Assembly (NCBI RefSeq): GCF_001411555.2 | Contig: NW_023361643.1 | Coordinates: forward strand, 62,001-126,000 | Direction: 5' to 3' | Source: Juglans regia | Taxonomy: Eukaryota > Streptophyta > Magnoliopsida > Fagales > Juglandaceae | DNA length: 64,000 bases | Shown here: piece after piece, positions 21,101 to 30,910 of the stretch | How positions within the stretch are numbered: the first letter of the stretch is position 1 | Layout of the letters: each line of letters opens with the position of its first letter | Translations under genes and position numbers: made by a program | Notes under the pieces: model-generated | The model's database searches: none | What the model was told of the DNA's origin: nothing | What the model saw: only the letters and a program-made list of their open reading frames with translations

Positions 21101-21235
21101 TGGGCAATAGCGTGACTTTTTTATGAACATCGGAAGTGGAGAATAATGGTGAGAAGTAGTAGAGAGTAATTGGGGAGTTGTACTGTATGCTTTCAACTTA
21201 ACTAGCATCATCATCTTGATCTTGTTGGTGGCCAT
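12115..21235 (-). CDS. Unidentified four-exon host gene, first exon split by a Ty1/copia insertion
   Basis: I do not recognise this family. Exon 1 runs from the ATG at 21,235 to 20,913 and resumes at 12,832-12,776 beyond the copia element. Exon 2 is 12,677-12,588, exon 3 is 12,441-12,333 and exon 4 is 12,221-12,115 (TAG). Donors GTATGT, GTAATT and GTTAGC and acceptors CTCAG, TCCAG and CCTAG all fit. Counting the 5-bp target copy once, exon 1 is 375 bp and the whole frame is 681 bp (226 residues) with no stop. The first ~60 residues are rich in Ser, Thr, Lys and Arg with few acids ([18 protein letters not shown]...), compatible with an organelle transit peptide. Later come [25 protein letters not shown] and a hydrophobic C-terminus ending FSEYNL. 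A TATA box lies 96 bp upstream of the ATG. The insertion should block a normal mRNA unless it is spliced out. Confidence 0.7.
12833..13169 (-). repeat. Copia 3' LTR (337 bp)
   Basis: On the plus strand it begins TGTTGGTTTTGATTTTAG and ends TTGATTTAATA, so on the coding strand it runs TATTAAATC...CCAACA (TA instead of the usual TG at the start). It contains GCTCTATAAATAG (about 12,937-12,949), a likely LTR TATA region. That region is missing from the 5' LTR. Confidence 0.9.
13170..13180 (-). other. Copia polypurine tract
   Basis: TTGCGGGGGGA on the minus strand directly precedes the 3' LTR. Confidence 0.7.
13240..14665 (-). pseudogene. Copia reverse transcriptase and RNase H (decayed)
   Basis: The minus strand reads through the copia RT (RVT_2): [86 protein letters not shown] and [20 protein letters not shown]. 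It then reaches MVGRLLYLT, followed by a stop at about 13,786. The active-site box, normally Y-V-D-D, reads YVDI, so a metal-binding Asp is lost. RNase H follows in broken frames to about 13,240, next to the PPT. Upstream it joins the integrase C-terminal region with frame breaks near 14,580. Confidence 0.9.
14666..15845 (-). pseudogene. Copia integrase core and C-terminal region (decayed)
   Basis: Minus-strand pieces give [33 protein letters not shown] and [19 protein letters not shown], the D and E parts of the DDE integrase core. Then come [12 protein letters not shown] and [17 protein letters not shown] of the conserved post-core region, and a Pro/Ser-rich linker to the RT. At least three frame breaks separate the pieces (near 15,740, 15,415 and 15,330). 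Confidence 0.88.
15742..16470 (-). pseudogene. Copia protease and GAG-pre-integrase segment (catalytic Asp changed)
   Basis: The aspartic protease motif, normally W-I-I-D-S-G-A-T-D-H, reads [11 protein letters not shown]. Both the catalytic Asp (now Asn) and the following Ser-Gly are changed. Supporting motifs are [20 protein letters not shown] and, for the GAG-pre-integrase zinc region, [19 protein letters not shown]. The frame is otherwise open for 242 codons. It overlaps the end of gag by a frameshift at 16,455-16,470. Confidence 0.88.
16455..20581 (-). pseudogene. Copia gag, interrupted by a solo LTR
   Basis: Gag starts at 20,581 with [17 protein letters not shown] and continues [30 protein letters not shown] and [20 protein letters not shown] until 20,155. 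There a 2,953-bp LTR interrupts it, and the frame resumes at 17,191 ([15 protein letters not shown], then [20 protein letters not shown]). Two zinc knuckles follow. [15 protein letters not shown] is intact; in the second, [14 protein letters not shown], the second Cys is replaced by Tyr. A poly-Pro run near the N-terminus is typical of this copia group. Capsid and nucleocapsid would package the RNA. Confidence 0.88.
17197..20149. mobile_element. Solo LTR (2,953 bp) nested in the copia gag
   Basis: It begins TGTAACACCCGGACCC and ends GGAACGGGGCGTTACA (TG...CA with short inverted tips), between identical 5-bp copies AATGG (17,192-17,196 and 20,150-20,154). No internal PBS, polypurine tract, gag or pol domain is seen, so it fits a single long LTR left after LTR-LTR recombination. 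Size and tips resemble Tekay/Del-type chromovirus LTRs; that is an inference. The first kilobase is C/T-rich with Pro/Ser-rich chance frames. A TATA-like ATATATATATATATG run lies near 18,283-18,300. The last 1.2 kb is T/G-rich. Confidence 0.85.
20585..20597 (-). other. Copia primer-binding site (initiator Met tRNA)
   Basis: TGGTATCAAAGCC on the minus strand follows the 5' LTR end (CCAACA) directly. It matches the usual TGGTATCAGAGC with one change. Confidence 0.8.
20598..20912 (-). repeat. Copia 5' LTR (315 bp), lacking the TATA-containing stretch
   Basis: It is the same sequence as the 3' LTR apart from scattered substitutions. The exception is the region around 20,690, where about 20 bases including CTATAAATAG of the other LTR are absent. 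This copy would be the promoter-bearing LTR. Confidence 0.9.
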
Positions 21236-21330
21236 AGATAGTATATTTGTCTATTGCAAAACGATAGACGTTATAAGAAAGTTGAAAGGTTTGGGGGAAG
21301 ATCAATTTACGTATAATGTACGTTATGCAA

Positions 21331-21341
21331 TATATATATAG
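21331..21341 (-). promoter_or_regulatory. TATA box of the four-exon gene
   Basis: TATATATATA lies about 96 bp upstream of the ATG at 21,235, leaving room for a transcription start and a ~65-base leader. The same segment with gcaatatata is found in the upstream duplicate at 42,027-42,094. The CACTA element begins 87 bp farther upstream at 21,428. Confidence 0.55.
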
Positions 21342-21469
21342 TGGCGTGGCATTTTGTACGTTGTGAAAATATCATCTTTTAATGAATACAACAAATTATT
21401 GGTTGGTAGTTGTGAAACGAATATATTCACTACAACACAATTTGTCTTTTGTGACATAGAAAATCGTCA

Positions 21470-22110
21470 CAAAAAATTGCCAAAACGTCACTAAAGATAT
21501 TTGGTGACGGTTTGAAACCGTCACCATGACCGTTATCTGTTGTGCGTCACAGAAAATATTTGGTGACAGTTTACTATTGAACCGTCACTAAAAATATTTT
21601 TAGTGACGGTTGGAGGTGTTCTGTTCGATTGAACGTTCTAACGTTCCCTTTTTTGTGACGGTTGAGAACTATCATCTAAAGTAACGTTCGGACGTCCAAT
21701 TGAACGTTTGAACGGCAACCCGACCGATTGGCATTTGAACAAGAGAAGTTGATGTTCGTTGATTATAGTTTGAATGTATCATATTTACATTTGAACGTTT
21801 ATGCATCCGAACGTTAATTATAATAAATGTTTGAATTTTCGTTTGAACATTAACGGACCAATGTTCAAACGTAACGGGTTTATTGTTCGGAGATTAATTC
21901 GAATGTAAACGAAGGAGCATTCGAACGCAAGTGGTACGTTCGGAGGTTTGTTCGAACGTTAATTGTTTAAAAACGTTTGAACGTTTGTTCATTTGATGGT
22001 CAATACGTTCGAAAGTAGAGGCATACGTTCGAATGTTACTATACAATTTTATGAATTCACGTTCAAACGTTGGTTTGAATGTGAACCAACGTTTGAACGT
22101 TTTTAATTTA
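21470..22110. repeat. Left subterminal repeats of the 20-kb CACTA
   Basis: Outer part (21,470-21,640): paired motifs such as GTGACGGTTTGAAACCGTCAC. Inner part (to 22,110): at least ten variants of ACGTTCGAACGT / CGTTTGAACGTT in both orientations. These correspond in position to the TNPA-binding repeats of En/Spm. Confidence 0.8.
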
Positions 22111-22254
22111 CATTCAAAAGTACAAATCAGAAATACTAATTTCATAAAATTTAAAAACATACCAATTGTATAATATTACATACCATCAATTAACAACTAA
22201 CAACGTCTTATAAAATTTTAAAATTAGATATTAAAACTAGCCACCACTACGGAT

Positions 22255-23060
22255 AAAATTTATTTCTTATTTTTTCCTCGTCCACCGCGATTCTATTGCA
22301 ACGACATAACACGCTTCATTTGCACCATCATCTCCTGTTGCACTTGCTCTTAGACTTCATTGGATATTCTTTCCTCTTGGTCTCTCTGTTGGCCCTGCAA
22401 ACATGTCTCTAAATAAGACTGTCGTTCTAAGAGAGACTCTAACTATTGTTGTCTCGACCTCATATACTCATTCTCACGTCGTGCAACTTCTAAATTTTTT
22501 GTAAGATTATTAATTTGTGAAGTCGATGAGGTTGAGAAGGATGAACATCTATGCTTGATAGATTGCCCCAAACCTCTTGCCATACTAGACTGCGGCCCGA
22601 GCACTTGTGTGAATATGTCTATGTCACTAGGAGAGGATTCCCTAGAAGCCGACTGTATCTCCATTATTTTTTTCCTGCAATTTGAAAGGTAATGATTGTT
22701 AATAAATAACGTATTAAAAGAAGTAGAAATAAAAAATAAATTATTGACATGTTGCATAATTTATTTAACAAAATTTACACTGTTTACATAATTATCTGCA
22801 GCTACAGGATCCATCCACTCACTATACTCATTAGTGTGAGCAGCAGCATAGACATGAATGAGGAAAAAATTTTCAGAATTATCACGTTTCTAACAAATGG
22901 ATATTAGCAATATGAAAATGATAATGTTAGTACTTAAATAAAAGAATATCAGAAAAATAAATGAATTCTATAATTTTTTAATTACCATTTTTTCAGCAAG
23001 ACGGTGGAATGACCTTTTACCGGCATGATGGTGGACAGTTAGAATGGATCTAGTATATGC
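22255..23060 (-). pseudogene. Transposase_24 / TNPA-like gene remnant of the 20-kb CACTA
   Basis: Minus-strand blocks in order: TVHHHAG...SFHRLAEKM (23,045-22,985, ending at a GTAAT donor); a segment with AAAHTNEYSEWMDPVAADNY (about 22,880-22,785); and a long block EIQSASRESSPSDIDIFTQV, LGPQSSMARGLG, then a coiled coil NNLTKNLEVARRENEYMRSR. The coil continues past a stop as LESLLERQSYLETCLQGQQR. The IFTQVLGP...GRVRG-like block and the following coil are characteristic of the second, accessory gene of plant CACTA elements. Stops at 22,443 and later, together with loss of everything upstream of 23,060, make it a pseudogene. Confidence 0.65.
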
Positions 23061-23071
23061 ATTTGTAGTCT

Positions 23072-23181
23072 AATTGCTTAACTGTCATAGACTCTCCAGT
23101 CCTGACAACTCTCAAGGTCGGAGTTGTCAAGATCGGAGGAGAGTTGTCAAGGCCGGAGAGACTATGACAGTCAAGCAAATT
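23072..23181. repeat. 43-bp inverted repeat (hairpin)
   Basis: The left arm 23,072-23,113 is nearly complementary to the right arm 23,139-23,181 (CTGTCATAG...TCTCC...GACAACTCTC), with a 25-base loop. The arms differ at about six positions. The loop repeats part of the arm (GGTCGGAGTTGTCAAG), so two short direct repeats lie within the hairpin. Confidence 0.8.
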
Positions 23182-23726
23182 GGTAGATATTTCTTCAAGA
23201 TCATTCTCCCTCGTTGTTATTATATAATTGTTATTATAATTGTTATATATAATTTTGAAGGTTATTATATTATTTTAATTATTATCATTTATAAATTATA
23301 ATTTTAAGTGTTATACTTAACTGAGAGAGTTATTTATTTATATAGACAATAAGTATATAGTTTTTATATAAGCATTTATTTGATCCTTATTTACTTACTC
23401 TTTAGTTTATTTTAAATAAGTATATTTATTTATTTCAACTCTACTTATTTGGTAGGTTCAAGACTTTTTTATTTAAGAGTATTTTACTTTCTTTCTTTAT
23501 ATATATATATATATATATATTTAATAATATAATGGTTTGAAACATCACAATGGTAAGAATATTTAATTGACGGTTTATTAATAATAGTTATTATATGTAT
23601 ATTATACTTTATATATAGTTAAGTTATATACTTTTTTTTTTAAAATTAAGTTTTATACTATACTTATAATTTGAATAATAATCATATTCTAACTAAATTA
23701 GTATGAATATATTATACTTGGTGTAG
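23182..23726. other. A/T-rich non-coding interior of the CACTA
   Basis: It includes an AT dinucleotide run at 23,498-23,520. Its end (23,609-23,720) is repeated at 39,466-39,585. Confidence 0.6.
23609..23720 (+). repeat. Direct repeat, copy 1 (partner 39,466-39,585)
   Basis: Both copies run from TATATATAGTTAAGTTATAT through AATTTGAATAATAATCATAT to TAGTATGAATATATTATA, with few differences. They flank the whole chromovirus plus inner CACTA insert. Confidence 0.8.
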
Positions 23727-26700
23727 ACGTGCGAGCAATCCAGGAGGCAACACCGATTGAAATATTGAAAGAGCTCCGCCAAGGCCATGCTCTATTTGCG
23801 ATATACATTCAGCCAACTTTGAGCAAAGCCTCACCTGATGCGCCAATTGATGTTAAACAACAAGAGATGCAGAGGATCCTTAAAGACTATGAGGACGTAT
23901 TCCATGAGCCCTCAAGTCTGCCACCAGTGCGCGAGGTTGAGCATTACATTACGCTCAAGGAAGGGACCGAGCCAATCAATGTAAGACCGTATCGATATGC
24001 ACATTTTCAGAAGGAAGAAATCGAAAAACAAGTGCAGGAGATGCTGAATTCCGGCCTTATTCATCCAAGTACTAGTCCGTTCTCGTCACCCGTATTATTG
24101 GTAAAGAAAAAGGATGGAAGTTGGCTATTTTGCACAGACTACCGCGCACTCAATACCGCCACCATCAAGGATCGATTTCCCATTCCGATGGTAGACGACA
24201 TGTTAGACGAATTACATGGCGCTTCATACTTTACCAAGCTCGATCTAAGGGCCGGATATCACCAAGTAAGAGTAAATCCTTCCGACATTCTCAAAACAGC
24301 ATTTCGTACTCACAACGGTCATTACGAATATTTAGTAATGCCGTTTGGTCTATGTAAAGCACCCTCTACGTTCCAAGCCATTATGAACTCTATATTTCGA
24401 CCTTATCTTTGAAAGTTTATTTTAGTCTTCTTTGATGATATTCTTGTATATAGTTCTACTTGGGAAAAGCATGTGACGCATGTTAAACAATCCTTGGAGA
24501 TTTTGAGGCAACTACAATTTTTTGCAAAGGCCAGCAAATGTGTATTCGGCCAACAGGAGCTAGAATATTTGGGACACATTGTTACGCCTCAAGGAGTGAA
24601 GGTTGATAATCAGAAAATTGCTGCCATGGTAGCATGGCCTAAACCAACTAATATTTCTAAATTGCGTGGGTTTTTAGGCTTGACAGGATATTACAAAAAA
24701 TTTGTTCGAAGCTATGGCATCATCGCTCGACCTCTCACCAACCTCCTCAAGAAAGGGCAGTATGGATGGAGCGAGGAAGCCGAAGAAGCCTTCGTCACTC
24801 TTAAACGAGCGATGACTACCACCCCTGTTTTGGCCATGCCAAATTTTAATGAGCCCTTCACCATAGAATTGGACACTGCAGGGGAAGGAATAGGCGCAGT
24901 CTTAACTCAACAAGGCAAACCCATTGCCTTCATGAGCCGTGCACTGGGAGTTACAAAAAAATCATGGTCCACCTACGCCAAAGAAATGCTTGCTATTGTG
25001 GAGGCGATACGCACATGGCAACCATATTTATTGGGGAGGAAGTTCTTCATCCAAACCGACCAATGCAGCTTAAAGTATTTCCTGGAACAACGTTTGGCAA
25101 CACCAGAGCAGCAAAAATGGGTAGCCAAATTACTAGGCTACGAGTATGAGATCACCTATCATCCAGGTCGTGAAAATTCTGCTGCGGACGCCCTTTCACG
25201 CAAGCCCAACAGTCCAGTCCTCAACCACATCCATTTACCCACCGTAACTATATGGGATGAAATATGGAAAGCATACGAAGGAGACCCATACATCCAGGCA
25301 ATCGCGCAAGTGACCAAGAGTCAAAACGAAGGGCCCTATACACAACGACATGGGTTATTTTTCTTCAAAGGCAGGGTACTCATTCCTTCCCAAAGAGAAT
25401 TACGGAAGCAGTTGTTACATGAGGCTCACAACACAAAGATCGGAGGGCATTCAGGCATATTGCAGACTTTCAAATGCTTGGCTCAACAATTTTATTGGCC
25501 GAAAATGTATCGGGCAGTTCACGAATATGTTAAGCACTGTGCAGTATGCCAGAGGATGAAATCCGAGACACTCTCACCTGCGGGACTTTTCCAACCGTTG
25601 CCCATTCCTTGCCAAGTTTGGGATGATATCACTCTTGACTTCATTGAAGGACTACCCACGTCCAACGGCAAAGACACTATATTGGTGGTAGTGGACAGGT
25701 TAAGCAAGGCTGCACACTTCCTAACTCTAGCTCATTCGTTTACTGCTAAAGTTGTGGTTGAAAAATTTGTGGAAGGGGTTATCAAGTTGCATGGCTTGCC
25801 AAAATCTATCATCAGTGATTGTGACCCGGTCTTCATTAGCAGGTTTTGGCAAGAATTTTTTACAAATGTCAGGCACAAAGTTACAACTTAGCTCCGCTTA
25901 TCATCCGCAAACCGACGGACAAACGGAAGTAGTTAACCACTGTGTAGAGCAATATCTTAGGTGCTTTGTGCATCAATGGCCGCGCAAATGGAGTGCCTAT
26001 CTTCCTTGGGCTGAGTTATGGTATAATACAACGTATCATGCCTCAACAGGGATGACGCCGTTTCATGCTTTATACGGACGGCCACCTCCCACAATTCCAC
26101 TTTATCCTACTGGTCAATCTTCCGTCAACGAAGTAGATGAGCAGCTGAAAAGCAGAGATGAGTTATTACGGCAACTCAAAGCTCATCTAGAAGCCTCCAT
26201 CAATCGTATGAAACAAACAGCTGATCAAAAGAGGAGGGATGTCACCTTTGAAGTCGGTGAAATGGTATTCTTGAAGCTGCATCCCTATCGGCAATAGACA
26301 GTTTTTAAACGTGCCCACCAAAAGCTTGCCAGTAAATTTTATGGGCCGTATCGGGTGCTACAAAAAATAGGAGCAGTTGCTTACAAGCTGCAGTTGCCAG
26401 CAGAAGCCCGCATTCATCCAGTTTTTCACATTTCTCTCTTAAAGAAATTTCTGGGCGAACATACACCAACTTCTACTGAGTTGCCGCCTATAGATGATGA
26501 AGGAACGATCGTACTTGAGCCGCAACACATCCTGGATACCCGCTGGGTCAAACAAGGCAAGAAGTTTGAAGAAGAACACTTGGTTCAATGGAAACATTTG
26601 CCAGCTGAAGAGGCCACGTGGGAGAGACCTCAATCATTGCTGGAGCAATTTCCAGATGTGGACCTTGCGGACAAGCGTCCACCCGGTGGGGGAAGTATTG

Positions 26701-26762
26701 ATAAACCACGACGTTCAGCTAGAGGATTCAAACCAAATCCCAAATATTTGGGAGGAGGTTAG
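23727..26762 (+). pseudogene. Chromovirus pol: RT, RNase H, integrase, chromodomain
   Basis: [69 protein letters not shown] and the catalytic FFDDILVYS. RNase H: ELDTAGEGIGAVLTQ, YAKEMLAIVEAI, YHPGRENSAADALSR. Integrase: zinc region H-x-H...CAVCQRM, then TLDFIEGLP, IISDCDPVF and TDGQTEVVN, the DDE residues. C-terminal chromodomain: ILDTRWVKQGKKFEEEHLVQ, WKHLPAEEATWE. Breaks: TGA at 24,410-24,412 where Arg is usual (RPYL-stop-KF), a frameshift near 25,865, and TAG at 26,295-26,297 (LHPYRQ-stop-TVFK). Catalytic residues are otherwise intact, so decay is mild. The chromodomain would steer integration to marked chromatin. Confidence 0.92.
26748..26758 (+). other. Chromovirus polypurine tract
   Basis: GGGAGGAGG overlaps the pol stop and directly precedes the LTR-like GTTAGACGGGC. 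Confidence 0.5.
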
Positions 26763-27210
26763 ACGGGCAAGATCGACGAAAGTGGGACGTAGTGCGAAGG
26801 ACGTCGACGAAAGCGGGGCGTAGTGCGCGGGACATAGTGCTCGAGCGGGACGTAGTGCAGGGAAACGACGTGTATACGTGCATGGACTGGGTCATAGCCG
26901 TTAGAGACATTTCGGCTCTACGTTATCTTCTGTTTTATGTTAATCGCTGCTACATTTTTATTCAGTTAATACGTGAGTCATTTCCCTTTTGTTAGGCGTT
27001 GGCTACTGGTAGTGGCTTAGGTTGTTCCTCTGTTTTCACAAGTTCTGTTTTAGTGTTCTGTTTCAGTGTGTAAACATGGTCTGCTATTTAAGCAGCCATA
27101 AGTTATCAATGAAGGCAGCAAAAGAATTATTCCAGTAAAAGTGTGGTACATCCTCACCCGAAGAGGACAATTCTTGAGTATTGTATTTTACGTTATCAAG
27201 GGACCTATCA
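26759..27210 (+). repeat. Putative chromovirus 3' LTR
   Basis: It begins (G)TTAGACGGGC after the purine tract and ends GGGACCTATCA. It contains a TATA-like GCTATTTAAGCAGCC near 27,081-27,095. No second LTR is present to confirm the limits. Confidence 0.5.
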
Positions 27211-27259
27211 TTTTTCCTTACCAAAATCAATGGAACTAGAGGTGCAAAATATTAATAAA

Positions 27260-27360
27260 CCCTCCCTCACTCAACTCTCTCTCACTCTAACACTCTCTCA
27301 CTCTAACTCTCTCACTCTAACTCTCTCTCCCTAACTCACAGCTCTCTCTCACCATCTCTC
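27260..27360 (+). repeat. CT-rich microsatellite (CTCTCACTCTAA)n
   Basis: Imperfect tandem units CTCTCACTCTAA fill the space between the chromovirus LTR and the inner CACTA. Confidence 0.8.
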
Positions 27361-27379
27361 ACCGTCTTCCTCCCTATTG

Positions 27380-28140
27380 TGCGACAGTTTTTTGTCGGCG
27401 TAATCAACCGCCGGTAGTGGGTTGTCAGCTTTTCTAAATTAACGGCGTTTATCAATACACCGCCATTAGTTCGTTGCCATCCCATTGCATAAAATAGCGG
27501 CATTACAATAAACATCGCTTCTAGTAAGTTGCTGGCGCATCATATAAATTGGCGGCATTTATTTAAACGCCACCAATAGTACATTGGCGACACATTGAAA
27601 AAATTAACGGCGTTTAGATAAACAGGGCTATGAATACAAATAGAGTCATTACAATAAATGCCACGGCTAGTATAGTGCCGACGCATCATATAAATTGGTG
27701 GCATTTATTTAAACGCCACTAATAGTACGTTGGCGACACATTGAATAAATTAATAGCATTTAGTTAAACGCCGACACTAATTCCAATAACGGCGTTACAT
27801 AAACGCCGCTGTTAGTACGTTGTCAGTGTATCATATAAATTGACGGCATTTATTTAAACGCCACTAATAGTATATTGTGAGACATTTATTAAATTAACGA
27901 CATTAATATAAACGCCGCCACTAATTAAAATAGCAGCGCTGTCATAAACGCTGCTACTATTACATTACCAACGCATCTTATAAATTAGGAACATTTATTT
28001 AAATGCCACTAATAGTATGTTAGCGACACATTGAATAAATTAATGACGTTTATATAAATGCCACCACGAGTACGTTGCCACTGCAAGCCATAAATTAATA
28101 GTGTAATGTAAACGCCTCCAATTAACATCATTTAAGACGC
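27380..28140. repeat. Left subterminal repeats of the inner CACTA
   Basis: Repeated GGCGGCATTTATTTAAACGCC / AACGCCGCC palindromes occur every 30-60 bp. Larger units of about 170-180 bp recur with GACACATTGAATAAATTAA between them. Confidence 0.8.
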
Positions 28141-28344
28141 ACCAATAATATGATATACCACAATAAAAGAAAATATAATATATAAATTATAATAAATATG
28201 ATATAATGGATCATTATTCATATAATAAAAAAAATTACAAATCAAATCACATCAAAGTGATTTAATAATTACTATATATAAAATCATTACATGTGAAAAA
28301 TTCCTGAACATTTCAACTCACAAAATATTTTAAAACTCTATTAT

Positions 28345-29215
28345 AGATAGATTAGCCAAATAGAATTTGTACAGCTTTCCACAGTTCATTTCTCAGCTGC
28401 CTCTTGTAAAAGTCTACTTCATCTCGTCCTTTCACAAACAATGCAGAGAAGTGCTTCTAGTACCATAACATCCCTATGCATGAATGAGAGACATCAGAAA
28501 TTGGCAGATTATAATAGATGGAAAGTGGAAAAAAGTTAAACAAAATAAGAAGCAATGATCGAATCTTTTTATTTCCCTTTTCCAAACATATATATATATA
28601 TATATATATGTCTCTAATTAATTCATTATGTTAATTAGATCCAACCAACCCAGTTGTTTTTGTCAAAAATAATGTATGACATACGCTCAGAACACAAAAA
28701 AAATAATTATGGGGTATTGGCAAGTTATATAAAGTATTTAAGAAAAAATAAGCAATATTGAAGCAGTACTACATAGCTTGAAACAGAGCAATCTGTTCTA
28801 CATTTTAAAGGAAGATCAGATGATCACATGCCTGTCAATTAATTAGGCCGCAGCTGGAAGGTGGGAAAAAAACTAAACTTGAGATCAGGATTTTTGATCC
28901 TCCAACGCATGCAGTCCCACAGAAACCTAGTTCAACAAGCTACATCAACAAACAAGCATAAACATGAAGAAGCAAAGCTTGATGAAGAGCATGGACAGAT
29001 GAAAAATGAAAGGAGTTACCGTGTGAGCTTCATAACATGAATTTCTGCAAAGTCATGAGAGCAGAACCAAACAGGGCCTGTGCGACGGAGACTCTCCACG
29101 AGAGCAGCTACGAAGCGGCAGTAAGGTGGCTGGGAGGCGGCAGTACTGTACTGTGGAAGCAGGGAGAAATATTGTGATGAGAAAGAGAGAGAGAGAATGT
29201 AGAGAAAAAGCATGA
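28345..29215 (-). pseudogene. Unidentified gene fragment (two exon-like blocks) inside the inner CACTA
   Basis: Block 1 (about 29,215-29,027) reads, in part, PYCRFVAALVESLRRTGPVW, FCSHDFAEIHVMKLTR, and ends at a GTAACT donor. Block 2 (about 28,471-28,350) follows a TGCATAG acceptor and reads KHFSALFVKGRDEVDFYKRQ, LRNELWKAVQILFG, then a stop. One TAG lies near its start. Amino-acid composition is protein-like in both and the splice signals fit, but I do not recognise the protein. It is not a usual CACTA gene. A captured host gene fragment is my preferred reading, with chance open frames as the alternative. Confidence 0.35.
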
Positions 29216-30150
29216 CATGGCCTCACGACGTAGAGAAAAAGCATGTATGTAAAGAAAAAGTAGTGTACTGGGCCGTGGAGGCTTGTTTTCCACCTCATGC
29301 ACGGAGTGTTCTGTTGCTGCTTGCGGTACTGGCGTCGTGGCCCAACTGCAGCAAGAGTACGCATGGCCCTCGGTTTGGAGATGATGCTCTATTCTTCTTG
29401 CTTAAAACAGAGGCTGCTGCAGGATCGATTGGTACTTATATATATGAAGGTGGTTGCACTGGTTCTTGGCTTACTCTCACATGTGGCTTCCGATGTAGAT
29501 TTCCAAGAGCGGAGGGTGGCAGCGCCGTTGGTTGGAGGGACTTCCATTGTGCATGAGAGGACTAGGCTGCATTGGGTGGTGGTCATACACGGCTCGTGAT
29601 CTGTCATGGCTGATCTTCTCGTGATGCAGCGGCGCATGGAGTATTAATGGCATGAAGCGGAGGTTGATCTAGGCATTGCTTGGTGGTTCTTTGGTTCAGG
29701 ATGGTAGTGGCGTGGAGAAGCTGTGGTGCGTAGTGGCTGGTCTTGTCCGGTTCTCCTCCGATGAAGGATGAAGTACTGTGCATGGGCGGGGCTGGCATCT
29801 CGTTGCTTGACGGTGTGGGCGGGGCTGAATCTCGTTGTTTGATACGTACTCATGATCTGAAACTCTAGAATTGAGGGAATAAAGGCGCTATAATTCATAT
29901 ACTATAATTTGCAGCACTGCCAGTAGAGGGAAATTTAAATTTCACGAAAAATTGAGTGCGCGCCAACTTGGAAAGTGGGGAACCACGTTTGGGGCCACAA
30001 AAACATTTATGTAAAATTCAATATATTTAGAAATGTTTCTCTCCAATTTTTTTTCTTATAGTTCTTAAATTTTGTCTAATTTCTATATAATATCTATTTT
30101 CAAAGATGTGATTCCATCAAAATTAAATTAAAATTAATAAGAGAAATAAT

Positions 30151-30560
30151 GTATATTAATTTCAATTTATACTTTATGGTCTTATACTAACGTACACTCT
30201 ATTACTATTAGTAATATACTTTAAGTCTATATATAAATTATTATATAAATTATTATATAAATCATTATAGTATTAGTTATACTAATACTACATCACTTAT
30301 GATACTATTAACTATATATAGTAATATTATATTAGTAAATTAGTAATACTAATATACATTAGTATATAATGTATATTAATTTCAATTTATATTTTATGGT
30401 CTTATACTAACATACACTCTATTACTATTAGTAATATACTTTAAGTCTATATATAAATTATTATATAAATCATTATAGTATTAGTTATACTAATACTACA
30501 TCACTTATGATACTATTAACTATATATAGTGATATAGTAATATTAACTATATCAGTTTTA
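30151..30560. repeat. Tandem duplication, ~220-bp unit
   Basis: GTATATTAATTTCAATTTAT starts at 30,151 and again at 30,371. Both copies proceed through ACACTCTATTACTATTAGTA and TACTAATACTACATCACTTA. The second copy lacks one internal ATTATATAA unit. Confidence 0.85.
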
Positions 30561-30719
30561 GATTTCAATATTGTTGTGATTTAATTTTTTTTTTCAAATT
30601 TAAAGAAAAATTAGACTAAATTTTTAGTTGCTTGTCGGTCTAGGGACTCTCATCAGTGTTGTTTTGGATATAAATATTAAGTTAAAATTTTTAAGATGCT
30701 AAGATATAATATATATCCT

Positions 30720-30864
30720 TCTATATATATTATATATATATATATACACGCCCACGTTATATATACTGATGATCACGTTAAAAGGCCTGGCAATATATAA
30801 CCGGATGGCAATATATATGCCCACGTTTTATATATATATATAGACGATTATAGATGAGCCCACG

Positions 30865-30910
<46 letters not shown>

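Larger units (their letters stand above)
23727..27210 (+). mobile_element. Ty3/gypsy chromovirus, 5'-truncated, with putative 3' LTR
   Basis: Pol from the start of RT through integrase and chromodomain is present (23,727-26,762), followed by a purine tract and an LTR-like sequence ending about 27,210. The 5' LTR, gag and protease are missing. The chromodomain behind the integrase places it in the chromoviruses; Reina-like is an inference from the short LTR. Confidence 0.85.

Noticed and set aside
27380..28140. Regular repeat-spacer look, considered as a CRISPR-like array
   Set aside because: Plant nuclear context. The repeats are palindromic variants of unequal spacing in both orientations and match CACTA subterminal architecture.
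29053..29898. Overlapping short frames on both strands in the inner CACTA
   Set aside because: Apart from the exon-like block at 29,027-29,215 they overlap one another on both strands and show no recognisable motif.
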